Positions 25,279 through 33,949 of a DNA stretch of 49,011 bases are shown piece after piece. The notes beneath the pieces are model-generated. The model made no database searches and was not told the DNA's origin. It saw nothing but the letters and a program-made list of their open reading frames with translations. Numbering within the stretch: the stretch's first letter is position 1; each line of letters starts with the position of its first letter. Position numbers and translations under genes: made by a program. Origin of the DNA: Opitutaceae bacterium. Its GTDB lineage: Bacteria; Verrucomicrobiota; Verrucomicrobiia; Opitutales; Opitutaceae. The stretch spans positions 1 through 49,011 of the forward strand of contig JAUSID010000228.1 in assembly GCA_030648295.1 (NCBI GenBank). Reading direction: 5' to 3'.

Positions 25279-26787
25279 TTATCGATAGTCCGCGCCGGTC
25301 AGGCTCTGCAGCACCGACTGCTGCCACGTGCGGAGTTGCTGCTCCAGCTTGGCCGCGACCACCGGTTGCGCGGCGATAATGTTCTTTTTCTCAGCGGGAT
25401 CGTTGCGGAGATCGAAGAGTTCCTTGCCGGTCCCACGTGCGCCGTCGATCACGAGCTTGTAGCGGTTGTCGACCAGCGCGCGCGGCCCGCCGAAATCCTC
25501 GGCCTCGATTTTCGGATAAATGTAATTCTGAAAGTTGCGGGTGGGGCGTCCATCCCCGGCCAGTTTCACCAGCGGGGTGGTGCCTTTTTGCAGTTCGAGA
25601 TCGATATACGGTTTGCCCTTTTCCCCGCGCGCGAGCCCGTGCCAAAACCCGATCGGACGCGGACGCTCTGTCATTTTGCCGTCGAGCAGCGGTTTCAGGC
25701 TGATGCCGTCCAGCGGCCGCTTCGGCAGCGGCGCGCCGGCCACTTCGCAGAGGGTGGGGAGGATGTCGCTCGTGACCGCGTTCATATCGCTCGCGCGCGG
25801 TTTCGAGATTTGCGCCGGCCACTCGATGATTCCCGGCACGCGAATGCCACCCTCGTAGATGTGGCCCTTCTCGGCCCGGAACGGCACGGTGGCGTTCGCG
25901 TCCGCTGAGGTGCCGTTGTCACCGCAATACCATAGCAGGGTATTCGGCCGCAGTCCGGTGGCGCCGAGATGATCGCGCAGCTGGCCGATGGCGCGGTCCA
26001 TCGCCGTAATCTCGGCGAAACGCTCGCGGAGCACGTCGCGCTGGAGCCGCTCCACATTCCGTCCGGTCTCGTTCGACGTGAGTCTCACGCGGCGGTTCGC
26101 GAAGCTCGCCGGCAGGTTGTGGTAGAGCGAGAGATCCTTCTCGATCCCGCTGTACGGTTCGTGTGGCGACCCGAACCACACCACGACGAAAAACGGGCGC
26201 TGTTGCTGCTTCGCCCGATCGATGAAGCGCATCGCCTCGCGGATCACGATCTCCGAACTCTCGCCCTTGAACTGCTCCGGCGGGCCGCCGTTGCGCGAGA
26301 AAAACGGATTAAGCTCGAAGAAATTATCGTGCGACAGCCACTGCTCGAATCCCATCGCGCCGGGATTCGTGGGCGACGCCGCTTTCACCGGTCCGAGGTG
26401 CCATTTGCCGAAATGTCCGCACGCATAGCCGGCGTCGCGCAGGAGTTTGGCAATCGTGATTTCCTCGGGACGGATCGACCAGCCGGGATTGAACGTGCCG
26501 TAGCGATTGTGATGGCGGCCGGTCATCACCGTGCCGCGCGTGGGCGAACAGCTGGAGCCACCAGAATAGAATCGATCCAGTCGCAGCCCTTTCGCGGCCA
26601 TTTGATCGAGCACCGGCGTCTTCAGATAGGGGTGGCCGTTGTAGGCGGTTTCATCCCACCCATGATCGTCGCCCATCAGCAGGATGATGTTCGGTCGCTC
26701 GGCGGCGAGTGACGTGGCGGCGGAGAAGACCAGGGTGGACGCAACCAGGGCGGCCGCGAAAAATGCGCGGAGTGCAGGGATGTTCAT
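25279..26787 (-). CDS. type I sulfatase (arylsulfatase family)
   Basis: A 502-residue secreted sulfatase that removes sulfate from an organic substrate, probably a polysaccharide. A signal peptide (FFAAALVASTLVFSAATSLA) precedes RPNIILLMGDDHGWDET, where D40-D41 bind calcium. The modification motif C80-S81-P82-T83-R84 (SSCSPTRGTVMTG) would need Cys-to-formylglycine conversion. The later blocks HFGKWHLG, GSPHEPY and LLWYCGDNG belong to the fold. The start at 26787 excludes 21 upstream Arg/Pro-rich residues. No maturase gene is adjacent. The window's other sulfatase, at 39048-40937, has a different tail. The substrate cannot be read from sequence. Confidence 0.92.
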   Translation of the reverse strand: MNIPALRAFFAAALVASTLVFSAATSLAAERPNIILLMGDDHGWDETAYNGHPYLKTPVLDQMAAKGLRLDRFYSGGSSCSPTRGTVMTGRHHNRYGTFNPGWSIRPEEITIAKLLRDAGYACGHFGKWHLGPVKAASPTNPGAMGFEQWLSHDNFFELNPFFSRNGGPPEQFKGESSEIVIREAMRFIDRAKQQQRPFFVVVWFGSPHEPYSGIEKDLSLYHNLPASFANRRVRLTSNETGRNVERLQRDVLRERFAEITAMDRAIGQLRDHLGATGLRPNTLLWYCGDNGTSADANATVPFRAEKGHIYEGGIRVPGIIEWPAQISKPRASDMNAVTSDILPTLCEVAGAPLPKRPLDGISLKPLLDGKMTERPRPIGFWHGLARGEKGKPYIDLELQKGTTPLVKLAGDGRPTRNFQNYIYPKIEAEDFGGPRALVDNRYKLVIDGARGTGKELFDLRNDPAEKKNIIAAQPVVAAKLEQQLRTWQQSVLQSLTGADYR

Positions 26788-27009
26788 GCGGGGAGGAAAA
26801 CGGGGAGCGGCGGAACAGCGTAGGCGCGCGAACTTTCTTGGCCGAACCACTGCCGCGGTGCAAACGAGTTCCTCACGAAACTCGCCCCGCGTTTCGTTTG
26901 TAGTCCAAACACCTACACGCGATTGTCGCTCAACGCCGACATACGCGCACGGGGATTCAGCGCATGATCTTGGGTTCTCACGCTCACCCGATCAGCCATT
27001 TCCGCCCAC

Positions 27010-27435
27010 ATGCGATCCATCCTCGTCATCGACCCGAATCCCGAACTGCGCCACTTCGTTGCCAGCATCCTCGCCCGCGGTGGTCATACCGTCCGCGAAA
27101 CGGATGATGTGCGGCTCGCGGCCCCCTTGCTTCGCGCCGAGCAGACCGATCTGGTCGTGACCGATCTCGCGATGCCGAGTCATCGCGGCGCGGAGACGAT
27201 CGAAGCGCTTCGCCACGAGTTTCCCGCGCTCGAGGTGATCGCGATTTCCGCCGCGTCCGACTCCGCGGGTTATCTGCGGCTCGCCGCGACGCTGGGCGGA
27301 CCGCGCACGCTCGCGCAGCCGTTCATGAGCCGCCAATTGATGGGATTGATTAACGAGATGGTTGCCGGTGTCGCCGCCCATCGGGTCTACGCCGATTACC
27401 AGTCGCGCCGGCAGGGGGCGTTCGAGAGCAACTGA
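27010..27435 (+). CDS. receiver-domain protein with degenerate active site
   Basis: A 141-residue CheY-like domain. D52 (LVVTDLAMPS), the phospho-acceptor, is present, but the N-terminal acid pair is reduced to one (VIDPNP) and the conserved Lys near the end is Gln (RTLAQPF, usually ..KP). The Thr/Ser switch is present as S (AISAASD). Such changes often give receivers that cannot switch or are constitutive; here that is inference. It is stand-alone with no DNA-binding domain. It lies divergent from the sulfatase, 222 bases between starts, so it might share control with it. It differs clearly from the intact receiver at 21349. Confidence 0.85.
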   Translation: MRSILVIDPNPELRHFVASILARGGHTVRETDDVRLAAPLLRAEQTDLVVTDLAMPSHRGAETIEALRHEFPALEVIAISAASDSAGYLRLAATLGGPRTLAQPFMSRQLMGLINEMVAGVAAHRVYADYQSRRQGAFESN

Positions 27436-27985
27436 TCTTTCGGGGCGGTTGGCCAAAACACACCCCGCCTTGCGGGCACCCCTCTCAAGAGGGGACTTCG
27501 ATCTCGGGCGCTTGCCTCTGGATCCCCTCTCGAGCCGGAAGTATGCAGTGAACTCGGACGATGACCGTTCGCTGGAGACGCGGCGCCCTCGCCGCGTTCC
27601 ACTGTAGAACGTTGTGCTTACGGCCGCGGCGGGGGCGCCGCGGCTCCATTCACCGGATGGTGAACCGAGTTTTCCAGCCTCGTCACCCCGGCTGCTACGA
27701 AGCCCGGTTCAGCTCGCCAGGTCGAATACCTCCTGCGCCAGGCGGTGCAGAAACGAAAACGCACGCAGGCCGCGGAAGCGGAGGAGGACACGACGCGGAA
27801 ACGTTGAACCTCGGTTTCGAGGCCCGGGCGCGCGCATCGCGTGCGCCGGAATTTCCCGTTGCCGGATGGGGGTGCGCACGCTGCTGCGGCCAAGTGTTTG
27901 TTTGTCATCCCACGCGAAACCGGCGAGGAACTCGGCCGCCGCGCGTTTCCGCCGCCACGCGCGCGGGATCGTCAGGCTCCCGAAA
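27436..27985. other. 550-base gap with repeats and one coding-like tail
   Basis: It contains a CCCCGCCTTGCGGGCACCCC / CTCTCAAGAGGGGA stretch (27469-27497), a GACGCGGCG palindrome (27573-27603), and 27661-27807, where one frame with no ATG reads like protein (GSARQVEYLLRQAVQKRKRT) before a TGA. That last piece may be the end of a lost or unusually started gene. No intact gene is supported. Confidence 0.5.
27573..27603. repeat. GGAGACGCGGCG...CGCCGCGT palindromic repeat
   Basis: ACGCGGCG pairs with CGCCGCGT around CCCT. A near-identical unit (GGAGACGCGGCCCCCTCGCC then GCGTC) lies at 41078-41102. Confidence 0.75.
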
Positions 27986-30178
27986 ATGAAATCCCCCGTT
28001 CTTCTGCTGATTGGATTCGGCATCGTGGCCGCTGCCCCTGCATCCCGTGCCGCGGACCTGCCGGTGATTCCCATTGGACTCGACGCTTATCGCCGCTGGG
28101 AGCAATGGCCGCAGCAACGCATCGGCGTCCGCGCCTACATGCGCAGCACGTATGATCGCAAAGGCGGAAACGAGCGCGCCGACGCCAGTCACTTCCTGTA
28201 TCAACTCGCCGAGGACCGGAACGTCACGCTCGATGTGCAGGGTGCGGGCATCCTCTACTTTGCGCGCTACAATCACTGGCATGGCAGCCCGTGGACGTAC
28301 GAGGTGGACGGCGTCCCACATGTCGTGCGGGAATCCTCGACGGCCGATCCGACGAAACCGGTGGAGGGCTCGGTGTTCATGCCGGCGGAGTTGTTTCCCA
28401 ACCCCCTGACATGGACGTGGTCGATCACCCGCGGCGCCGATCTGATGTGGGTGCCGATCGGTTTCGAAAAGTCGTTCCGGATGATGTACGGCCGCACCTT
28501 TTACGGCACCGGCTACTACATCTATCATCATTTCGATCGGGCGGCGAAGCTGTCGCAGCCGCCAAGGACTTGGGACGGCAAGACGCCGCCGGATCGCGAC
28601 GTGCTCGAACTGATCGCCCGCGCGGGCAGCGATCTCGTGCCGGCGGCCGGCTCGCCCGAGGGCCGGCGCGTCGGGATCGAGGAGCGGTCGGGCAACGTTA
28701 CCGTCGCAGGTGGGGAACGCGTCCTCATCGCGGACGTGAAAGGGCCGCGCACGATTCGCACGCTCAACTGGTCCGTGCCGCGCGCGGCGGCGTCCACATT
28801 TGGCCGCGCGCGACTGCGCGTCACTTGGGATGAATCGAGCCACGCATCAATCGACGCGCCCCTGGCGCTGTTTCACGGCGCCGCGCGGTTGTACAATCGC
28901 GACGACCGCGAGTTTCTCGTCAAGGCGTTTCCCGTGCACATCCGATACGATGCCAATCGCGTGCACCTCGCATGTTTTTCCCCGATGCCGTTTGGCGCGT
29001 CCGCCCGGATCGAGCTGGTTGGCGCGGAGGGTGAAACGATCGATGACGTGCGCTGGTCGCTGCGCACAGCGCCGCTCACCGGGCCGAAACGCGATTGGGG
29101 TTATTTCCATGCAACCTTTCGCGATCATCCGGCTCCCGAAGCCGGCCGCGATCTCGTGCTGCTCGACACGCGCGAGACCGAGGGCGGAGGCGACTGGTCA
29201 GGCAGTTTTGTGGGCACGTCGTTTATTTTCACCCACCAGAACAACCTGAATACACTCGAGGGTGATCCGCGCTTTTTCTTCGACGACAGCCTGTCGCCGC
29301 AGGCGTATGGCACCGGCACGGAGGAGTGGGCGGGCGGCGGCGATTACTGGGGCGGCCGCAACATGACGCTGCCGTTTGTCGGCCACCCGACGGGCGCGCG
29401 CAAGAAAGAGGAGGCGAAAAGCGCGGAAGACATGATTCATTCCGCCTACCGTTTCCTGCTCGCGGACCTGATGCCCTTCGGCAAAAACGCGGTCATCCGG
29501 CTCGAGCACGGGGGAGAGAATCAGTCGACGGAGCACTACGAGACGGTGGCGTTCTGGTATGGTCGCAACCAGCCGACGCTCGTGCGCACGGACGCAGTCT
29601 CCGTCGGCGATGAAACCAGCGAGCGCGCGCACAGCTACGTGAACCCCACCGCGTCGGAAAGCTACGAGATCGTCTCCCGGTACGAGCTGGGACCGGACAC
29701 GCTGCGCGACGGAACGGTAATCTATCCGACGCATTCCGAGTCGGGTCGCAAGATGACGGGTACGTCCGAGTTCACGATCGATATCGATCCGGCGAATTTG
29801 GGCGTGCTGCTGCGGCGAAAACTCGATTACCAGTTTCCCAATCAGCGGGCCGAAGTGTCGGTGGCGCCGATTATTGGCGGCAGGGTGGGGGAGTTTCGCG
29901 CTGCCGGTGTCTGGTATCTCGCGGGGAGCAACACGTGCCTGTTTTCGAATGTGCGGCAGGAACTCGCGCCGTCGAATCACGTGGTGCAAACGTCGAACCG
30001 GCGGTTTCGGGAGGACGAGTTCATCGTTTCGCGCGAGCTTACGGCCGGCCAATCGAAGCTCCGCGTGCGCGTGAAATTCACGCCGGTCGAGATTCCGCTG
30101 CTGCCCGGCCGACCGCTGCCGGAACTCGCGTGGAGCGAGATCCGCTACGATGTGTATTCGTGGGTCGTGCCGGAATAG
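27986..30178 (+). CDS. GH172/DUF2961-family secreted protein (730 aa)
   Basis: Secreted (signal MKSPVLLLIGFGIVAAAPAS, cut near RAADLP). It carries the DUF2961 fold: SHFLYQLAEDRNVTLDVQGA, LYFARYNHWHGSPWTYEVDG, GYYIYHHFDR, and the late core DDSLSPQAYGTGTEEWAGGG. Known family members (GH172) cleave or rearrange fructofuranose or arabinofuranose linkages. The usual length is 360-450, so 730 is large. A middle block (about 220-400: AGSDLVPAAGSPEGRRVGIE and so on) is inserted between the two halves, as in some larger homologues. I chose the ATG at 27986 because upstream codons read repeat DNA. No neighbouring sugar transporter is obvious. Confidence 0.85.
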   Translation: MKSPVLLLIGFGIVAAAPASRAADLPVIPIGLDAYRRWEQWPQQRIGVRAYMRSTYDRKGGNERADASHFLYQLAEDRNVTLDVQGAGILYFARYNHWHGSPWTYEVDGVPHVVRESSTADPTKPVEGSVFMPAELFPNPLTWTWSITRGADLMWVPIGFEKSFRMMYGRTFYGTGYYIYHHFDRAAKLSQPPRTWDGKTPPDRDVLELIARAGSDLVPAAGSPEGRRVGIEERSGNVTVAGGERVLIADVKGPRTIRTLNWSVPRAAASTFGRARLRVTWDESSHASIDAPLALFHGAARLYNRDDREFLVKAFPVHIRYDANRVHLACFSPMPFGASARIELVGAEGETIDDVRWSLRTAPLTGPKRDWGYFHATFRDHPAPEAGRDLVLLDTRETEGGGDWSGSFVGTSFIFTHQNNLNTLEGDPRFFFDDSLSPQAYGTGTEEWAGGGDYWGGRNMTLPFVGHPTGARKKEEAKSAEDMIHSAYRFLLADLMPFGKNAVIRLEHGGENQSTEHYETVAFWYGRNQPTLVRTDAVSVGDETSERAHSYVNPTASESYEIVSRYELGPDTLRDGTVIYPTHSESGRKMTGTSEFTIDIDPANLGVLLRRKLDYQFPNQRAEVSVAPIIGGRVGEFRAAGVWYLAGSNTCLFSNVRQELAPSNHVVQTSNRRFREDEFIVSRELTAGQSKLRVRVKFTPVEIPLLPGRPLPELAWSEIRYDVYSWVVPE

Positions 30179-30204
30179 TCCTGCTGACGGTCGATGGATC
30201 GGAT

Positions 30205-30264
30205 GGGAGCGCGACCGCCCCCGGTCGCAGGTGGATCGGTGCGACCGAGGGCGGTCGCGCTCCC
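30205..30264. repeat. 25-bp inverted repeat (GGGAGCGCGACCG type)
   Basis: GGGAGCGCGACCGCCC plus CGGTCGCA at 30205-30229 is complementary to 30240-30264 with one mismatch and a 10-base loop. It has the same outer word (GGGAGCGCG) and the same size as the palindrome at 3963-4020, but a different core. It lies between two convergent genes. Confidence 0.88.
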
Positions 30265-30296
30265 CAAACGCCAGCAACCCTCGACGCCGATCAGGC

Positions 30297-31454
30297 TCAC
30301 GTAATCCGATTCAACCGGTGAATGGCGGCCGCGAGGAGAAGCACGCCGGCGACAACGATACCGCCGATGCTTTCGAGCGAATGCTCTGCCAGCCAGCCGG
30401 CGGCCGCCGGCAGGGACGCGGCGCCGAGGCACGCAGCGCCCGACTGACGGCCGATCACGGTCTGAACGGCGGCGGGAGCAAAACGCCGCGGGACTTCGTG
30501 CATGAGTCCTGGATACACGGGAGCGAAACCGAGCCCGAGCAGGACAAGCGCTCCGGCGGCGAAGGGCACGCTGCGGGTCGCGACGAAAACGAGCGCGCCG
30601 AGCAAAGCGAGCGTGGTGCCGAGTGTGACCAGCGTACGGTTTGAGCAGCGATGCGCCACGAATCCGGCCGCCAGCCGTCCCGCTGTAATCGAGCCATAGT
30701 AGCAGGCGACACAAAGTCCCGCCGTTTCGGGTGAAATTCCGCGCGCCACGATGAGGATTGATCCGGCCCACACTCCCGCGGTCGTTTCAACGGCGACATA
30801 GATCGCGAAGATTGCCGCCGACAGCCAGCCGGCAGGCGAGTTGGCCAGTGTCGTGGGCGCGGTGCTCGTTGTGTTTCCCGCGTTCGCGGCTGGCCGCCGC
30901 TCGGGCACGGCAGTCCACAACCGCAGCGTGGCCAGGAACAGCAGCGCGAGTGACAGCTGCGCGAGGCCGAGCGTGAGATAGCCGCCGCGCCAACCGGCTC
31001 CGCCGCTGAGCGCGCGGGCCATGACCAAGGGGCCGGTGGTCGCACCGATTCCCCAGCAGGCGTGGAGCCAGTTCATATGGCGGCCGCTGTAGTGCCGCGC
31101 CACATACCCGTTCAGACCGGCATCGACGGCGCCGGCGCCGAGTCCGAGCGGGGCCGCCGCGGCGATCAGCCACCCGAAACTCTGCGCGCGTGCGATGATC
31201 AGCAATGCACTGCCGGTGAGAAAACAGCTGACGAGCACGACGGGGCCGGTCGTGAACCGCGCGATCCACCGTCCGCTGGCGAAACCCGAGGTCGCGGACA
31301 AGAGGGTCGCCACCAAAACCACGACACCACCAAGTCCAATCGGCAGCGCGAGCGTGGCATGCATCTGCGGCCAGGCCACGCCAATCGTACCGTCCGGCAA
31401 CCCGAGGCTGATAAAGCCCAGGTAGATGATCAGGAGGAGAAGACGGGAAGACAC
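30297..31454 (-). CDS. MFS transporter (start codon inside a repeat array)
   Basis: A 385-residue, 12-helix transporter of the major facilitator type, with AWPQMHATLALPIGLGGVVV, then SGRWIARFTTGPVVLVSCFL, and VAHRCSNRTLVTLGTTLALL. The first helix (RLLLLIIYLGFISLGLPDGT) must be included, and no ATG precedes it in frame. The only nearby starts are GTG codons within GGAAGACAC repeats (31454 or 31463), so the mature start is probably VSSRLLLL. The open frame continues far upstream, but there it reads repeat and antisense DNA. The substrate is unknown. It may resemble the FucP/sugar branch, but I cannot be sure. Confidence 0.82.
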   Translation of the reverse strand: MSSRLLLLIIYLGFISLGLPDGTIGVAWPQMHATLALPIGLGGVVVLVATLLSATSGFASGRWIARFTTGPVVLVSCFLTGSALLIIARAQSFGWLIAAAAPLGLGAGAVDAGLNGYVARHYSGRHMNWLHACWGIGATTGPLVMARALSGGAGWRGGYLTLGLAQLSLALLFLATLRLWTAVPERRPAANAGNTTSTAPTTLANSPAGWLSAAIFAIYVAVETTAGVWAGSILIVARGISPETAGLCVACYYGSITAGRLAAGFVAHRCSNRTLVTLGTTLALLGALVFVATRSVPFAAGALVLLGLGFAPVYPGLMHEVPRRFAPAAVQTVIGRQSGAACLGAASLPAAAGWLAEHSLESIGGIVVAGVLLLAAAIHRLNRIT

Positions 31455-31740
31455 GGAAGACACGGAAGACGCGGAAGACGCGGAAGACTTGGAAGACGCG
31501 GAAGATGGGGAAGACTCCGAGCAAAGGAGAAACGGCAGAAATAAGAAACGGCAGAAACGAAGAAGGGGAGATGGGGAAGAACGCGAGAACGCGAGAACGC
31601 GAGACGCGGAGCAGAAGACTCGGAGGATCCGGAAGAACGCGAGACGCCGAGCAAAGAAAACATGGGCTTGGAACGCGAAACGCGAAACGCGAAACGCGAA
31701 ACCCAAAACCCAGAACCCAGAACCGAAATCCCCGCGCATC
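31432..31740. repeat. 300-base purine-rich repeat array
   Basis: On the plus strand almost every base is A or G with periodic C. It has 9-mers GGAAGACAC/GGAAGACGC, then AGGAGAAACGGCAGAAA-type units, 8-mers GAACGCGA, 7-mers CGCGAAA (four), and 7-mers CCCAGAA, closing with CCCGCGCATCGCGCGGGG, a hairpin. It sits between two reverse-strand genes and supplies the likely MFS start codon. Plus-strand frames here give only repetitive Glu/Asp/Arg strings. Confidence 0.92.
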
Positions 31741-31753
31741 GCGCGGGGATGAA

Positions 31754-32224
31754 TCACTTCTTCGCTTTCGGAGCTTTCGTCTTTCCAGCAGCCTTCGCCT
31801 TTTCTGCCTGCTCGATCTTCGCCGCCTCTTCGTCCGTCACGAACATGTAGATGTTGGAGGTGACCACCTCCATCGTGTAGTGACGCGTCAGCGAGAAGCC
31901 ATATGCCTTCAGCATCTTTTCGTTGTTCTCGGTCAGCTTTGTCATGACCTGGTCCAGCTGGGTCTTCAGCGCCGCTTTTTTCTTTGGGTCGGTTTCCTTT
32001 TCCATCATCGCGTTGAGTTCCACCGCATTTTGGCGCTGGGTTTGCATCAACTGCACGTTGGCCTGAAATTCCCGGTTGGCCTCGGGCGTGTTGAGCGTGG
32101 CGATGCGAACGAGCTTCTGCGGGGGTGCCGGGGTGGCAGCGGACGCCGACTTGGACTGGCCCGACAAATAACTGGCGGTGAGGAGCGACGCGCCGAGCGT
32201 CAGCAGGAGAAGGTGTCGTTTCAT
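31754..32224 (-). CDS. small secreted helical protein (156 aa)
   Basis: From the ATG at 32224: a signal peptide (HLLLLTLGASLLTASYLSG), then a helical, Gln/Glu/Lys-rich body (PEANREFQANVQLMQTQRQN, then DPKKKAALKTQLDQVMTKLT) and a Lys/Ala tail (KAKAAGKTKAPKAKK). It is likely periplasmic and coiled-coil prone, similar in feel to Opitutaceae small exported proteins. A Cys at a lipobox position is not seen. It is divergent from the phosphatase gene, 145 bases apart. The 67-residue N-terminal extension of the open frame is rejected since it overlaps the promoter region and lacks a leader. No function is recognised. Confidence 0.8.
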   Translation of the reverse strand: MKRHLLLLTLGASLLTASYLSGQSKSASAATPAPPQKLVRIATLNTPEANREFQANVQLMQTQRQNAVELNAMMEKETDPKKKAALKTQLDQVMTKLTENNEKMLKAYGFSLTRHYTMEVVTSNIYMFVTDEEAAKIEQAEKAKAAGKTKAPKAKK

Positions 32225-32369
32225 GAGAGAACGACGTTTGTTGGCCGCGGTAGACCACGGCGAGTTTTTTTTCTCGCGCGGCCAGCCTTTTGGCGCGCCG
32301 CCGCGGGCATTTCTCTTGGTCAATCGACTTTCGGCTGCCATGCTCGGCTCGCCGCCGCCGCGGAGAATC

Positions 32370-33860
32370 ATGAAAACATCCGTCGCACCGAATTGCTCAC
32401 TGCTCGCCGCCGGGATCGTTGCCATGTTGGCAACCGTTTCAATGCCGCACGCCCTGGCCGCTCCGCCCTATCAGGCAACCGGGCTGAAAATCGGTGAGGT
32501 CAACTCCACCAGCGCGATCATTTGGACGCGACTCACCCGCAGCGCTGATCGCGTCGGCGTGAACGGCCGGTTGCCGGAAATAACCTACCCGGCGAAAAAA
32601 GCGTCGAAGAAGGGTGGCGGCCGCCCGGACTTGAAGCCCGACGTGAAGCTGCCGGCCGGCGCAACCGTCGACGAGCTGGAGAATGCGGCGCCGGGTGCGC
32701 CCGGACAGACACGCGCGGCCTACCGCGCCCGAGGCGAAACCTCGTGGCGCACCACCGCATGGGCCGATGTGGATCCGTCGCGGGATTACACGCGGCAGCA
32801 CGTGCTTTCGGGGCTCACCGCGGGCGTTGGTTATGAGCTTCGCGTCGATGCTCGCGCGAGCGGCACCGCTGAAGTTTCGAGCGCGATCGAGGGCAGGTTC
32901 CGCACCGCGCCGGACCCGACGACGATTCGGAAAGTTCGTTTCGCGGCGACGACCGGGCACAATTACTACGATCGCGATCTGCCGGCCGAGGGCTGGAAGA
33001 TCTACGACCAGATGCTGCGGCGGGACCCGGACTTCCTCGTTCATACCGGCGACATCCTGTACTACGACAAATGGGCCAAGTCGCTGTCGCTCGCCCGCTG
33101 GATGTGGCAGCAAACGTTCAGCCAGCCGACCAGCGTGCGGTTTTACCGCAACGTCGCGGCGTACTTCATCAAGGACGACCACGACGTCTGGATGAACGAC
33201 TGCTACCCGACGATGCAGACAAATTTCATGGGCGACTTCACGTTTGCCCAGGGCCAGGCAGTTTTTTTGGAGCAGGTCGGAATGGGCGATAAGACCTATC
33301 GCACGATCCGATGGGGCCGCGATCTCCAGATCTGGCTGCCGGAGGGGCGCGATTTTCGCAGCGCGAACGACGCACCCGATGGACCGGAAAAGACCATCTG
33401 GGGCGCGGAACAAAAGGCGTGGTTCAAGCGCACGGTGCAGGCATCCGATGCGACGTTCCGCGTGTTGATCAGCCCGACGCCGCTGGTCGGTCCGGATCGC
33501 GGCAACAAGAATGACAACCACGCCAACAAGGGATTCACGCACGAAGGCGACGAGTTGCGCGCGTTTTGCGCGGCCCAGAACATGGTCGTGGTGTGCGGCG
33601 ACCGACACTGGCAGTACGTGTCCGTCGATCCGAAGACCGGGCTGCGGGAATTCTGCACCGGCCCGTCCACCGATGCGCACGCCGGCGGCTGGCCGAAGGA
33701 CAAGAAGGAGCCGGAGCACGTCTATGTGAACGTCGTCGGCGGTTTCGTCGAAGGCACGGTCGAGCGCATCGCGGGCGCGCCGGTGCTGACCTTCCGCCAC
33801 TTCAGTGTCGACGGGAAATTGCTGCACGAGGACGCCGTTCGAGCGACGAGTTGGCGTTGA
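32370..33860 (+). CDS. PhoD-like metallophosphatase
   Basis: A 496-residue exported phosphatase or phosphodiesterase of the PhoD type. It starts at an ATG preceded by CGGAGA. A signal peptide (LLAAGIVAMLATVSMPHALA) leads to a fibronectin-like N-domain (QATGLKIGEVNSTSAIIWTR and VLSGLTAGVGYELRVDARAS). The metallophosphatase core follows, with VRFAATTGHNYYDRD, FLVHTGDILYYD, FIKDDHDVWMND, and GDRHWQYVSVDP holding Asp and His ligands. Standard PhoD enzymes bind Ca/Fe; that is family knowledge. It lies 89 bases before a TonB receptor in the same direction, so uptake of a phosphorylated compound is a reasonable inference. Confidence 0.9.
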   Translation: MKTSVAPNCSLLAAGIVAMLATVSMPHALAAPPYQATGLKIGEVNSTSAIIWTRLTRSADRVGVNGRLPEITYPAKKASKKGGGRPDLKPDVKLPAGATVDELENAAPGAPGQTRAAYRARGETSWRTTAWADVDPSRDYTRQHVLSGLTAGVGYELRVDARASGTAEVSSAIEGRFRTAPDPTTIRKVRFAATTGHNYYDRDLPAEGWKIYDQMLRRDPDFLVHTGDILYYDKWAKSLSLARWMWQQTFSQPTSVRFYRNVAAYFIKDDHDVWMNDCYPTMQTNFMGDFTFAQGQAVFLEQVGMGDKTYRTIRWGRDLQIWLPEGRDFRSANDAPDGPEKTIWGAEQKAWFKRTVQASDATFRVLISPTPLVGPDRGNKNDNHANKGFTHEGDELRAFCAAQNMVVVCGDRHWQYVSVDPKTGLREFCTGPSTDAHAGGWPKDKKEPEHVYVNVVGGFVEGTVERIAGAPVLTFRHFSVDGKLLHEDAVRATSWR

Positions 33861-33949
33861 CGCGGTTCGCGGCAACGCGCTCCTTTGACCTCGACCGCAA
33901 AAGCGTTTGCTCCCGCTCACCGGCGAGAGCCCTGCCGAAACCAACCGCG

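Noticed and set aside
31426-31752. 108-codon plus-strand frame of Glu/Asp then Arg/Lys repeats
   Set aside because: It only translates the purine-rich repeat array; there is no ribosome-binding site or domain, and the reverse strand needs the same DNA for the MFS start.
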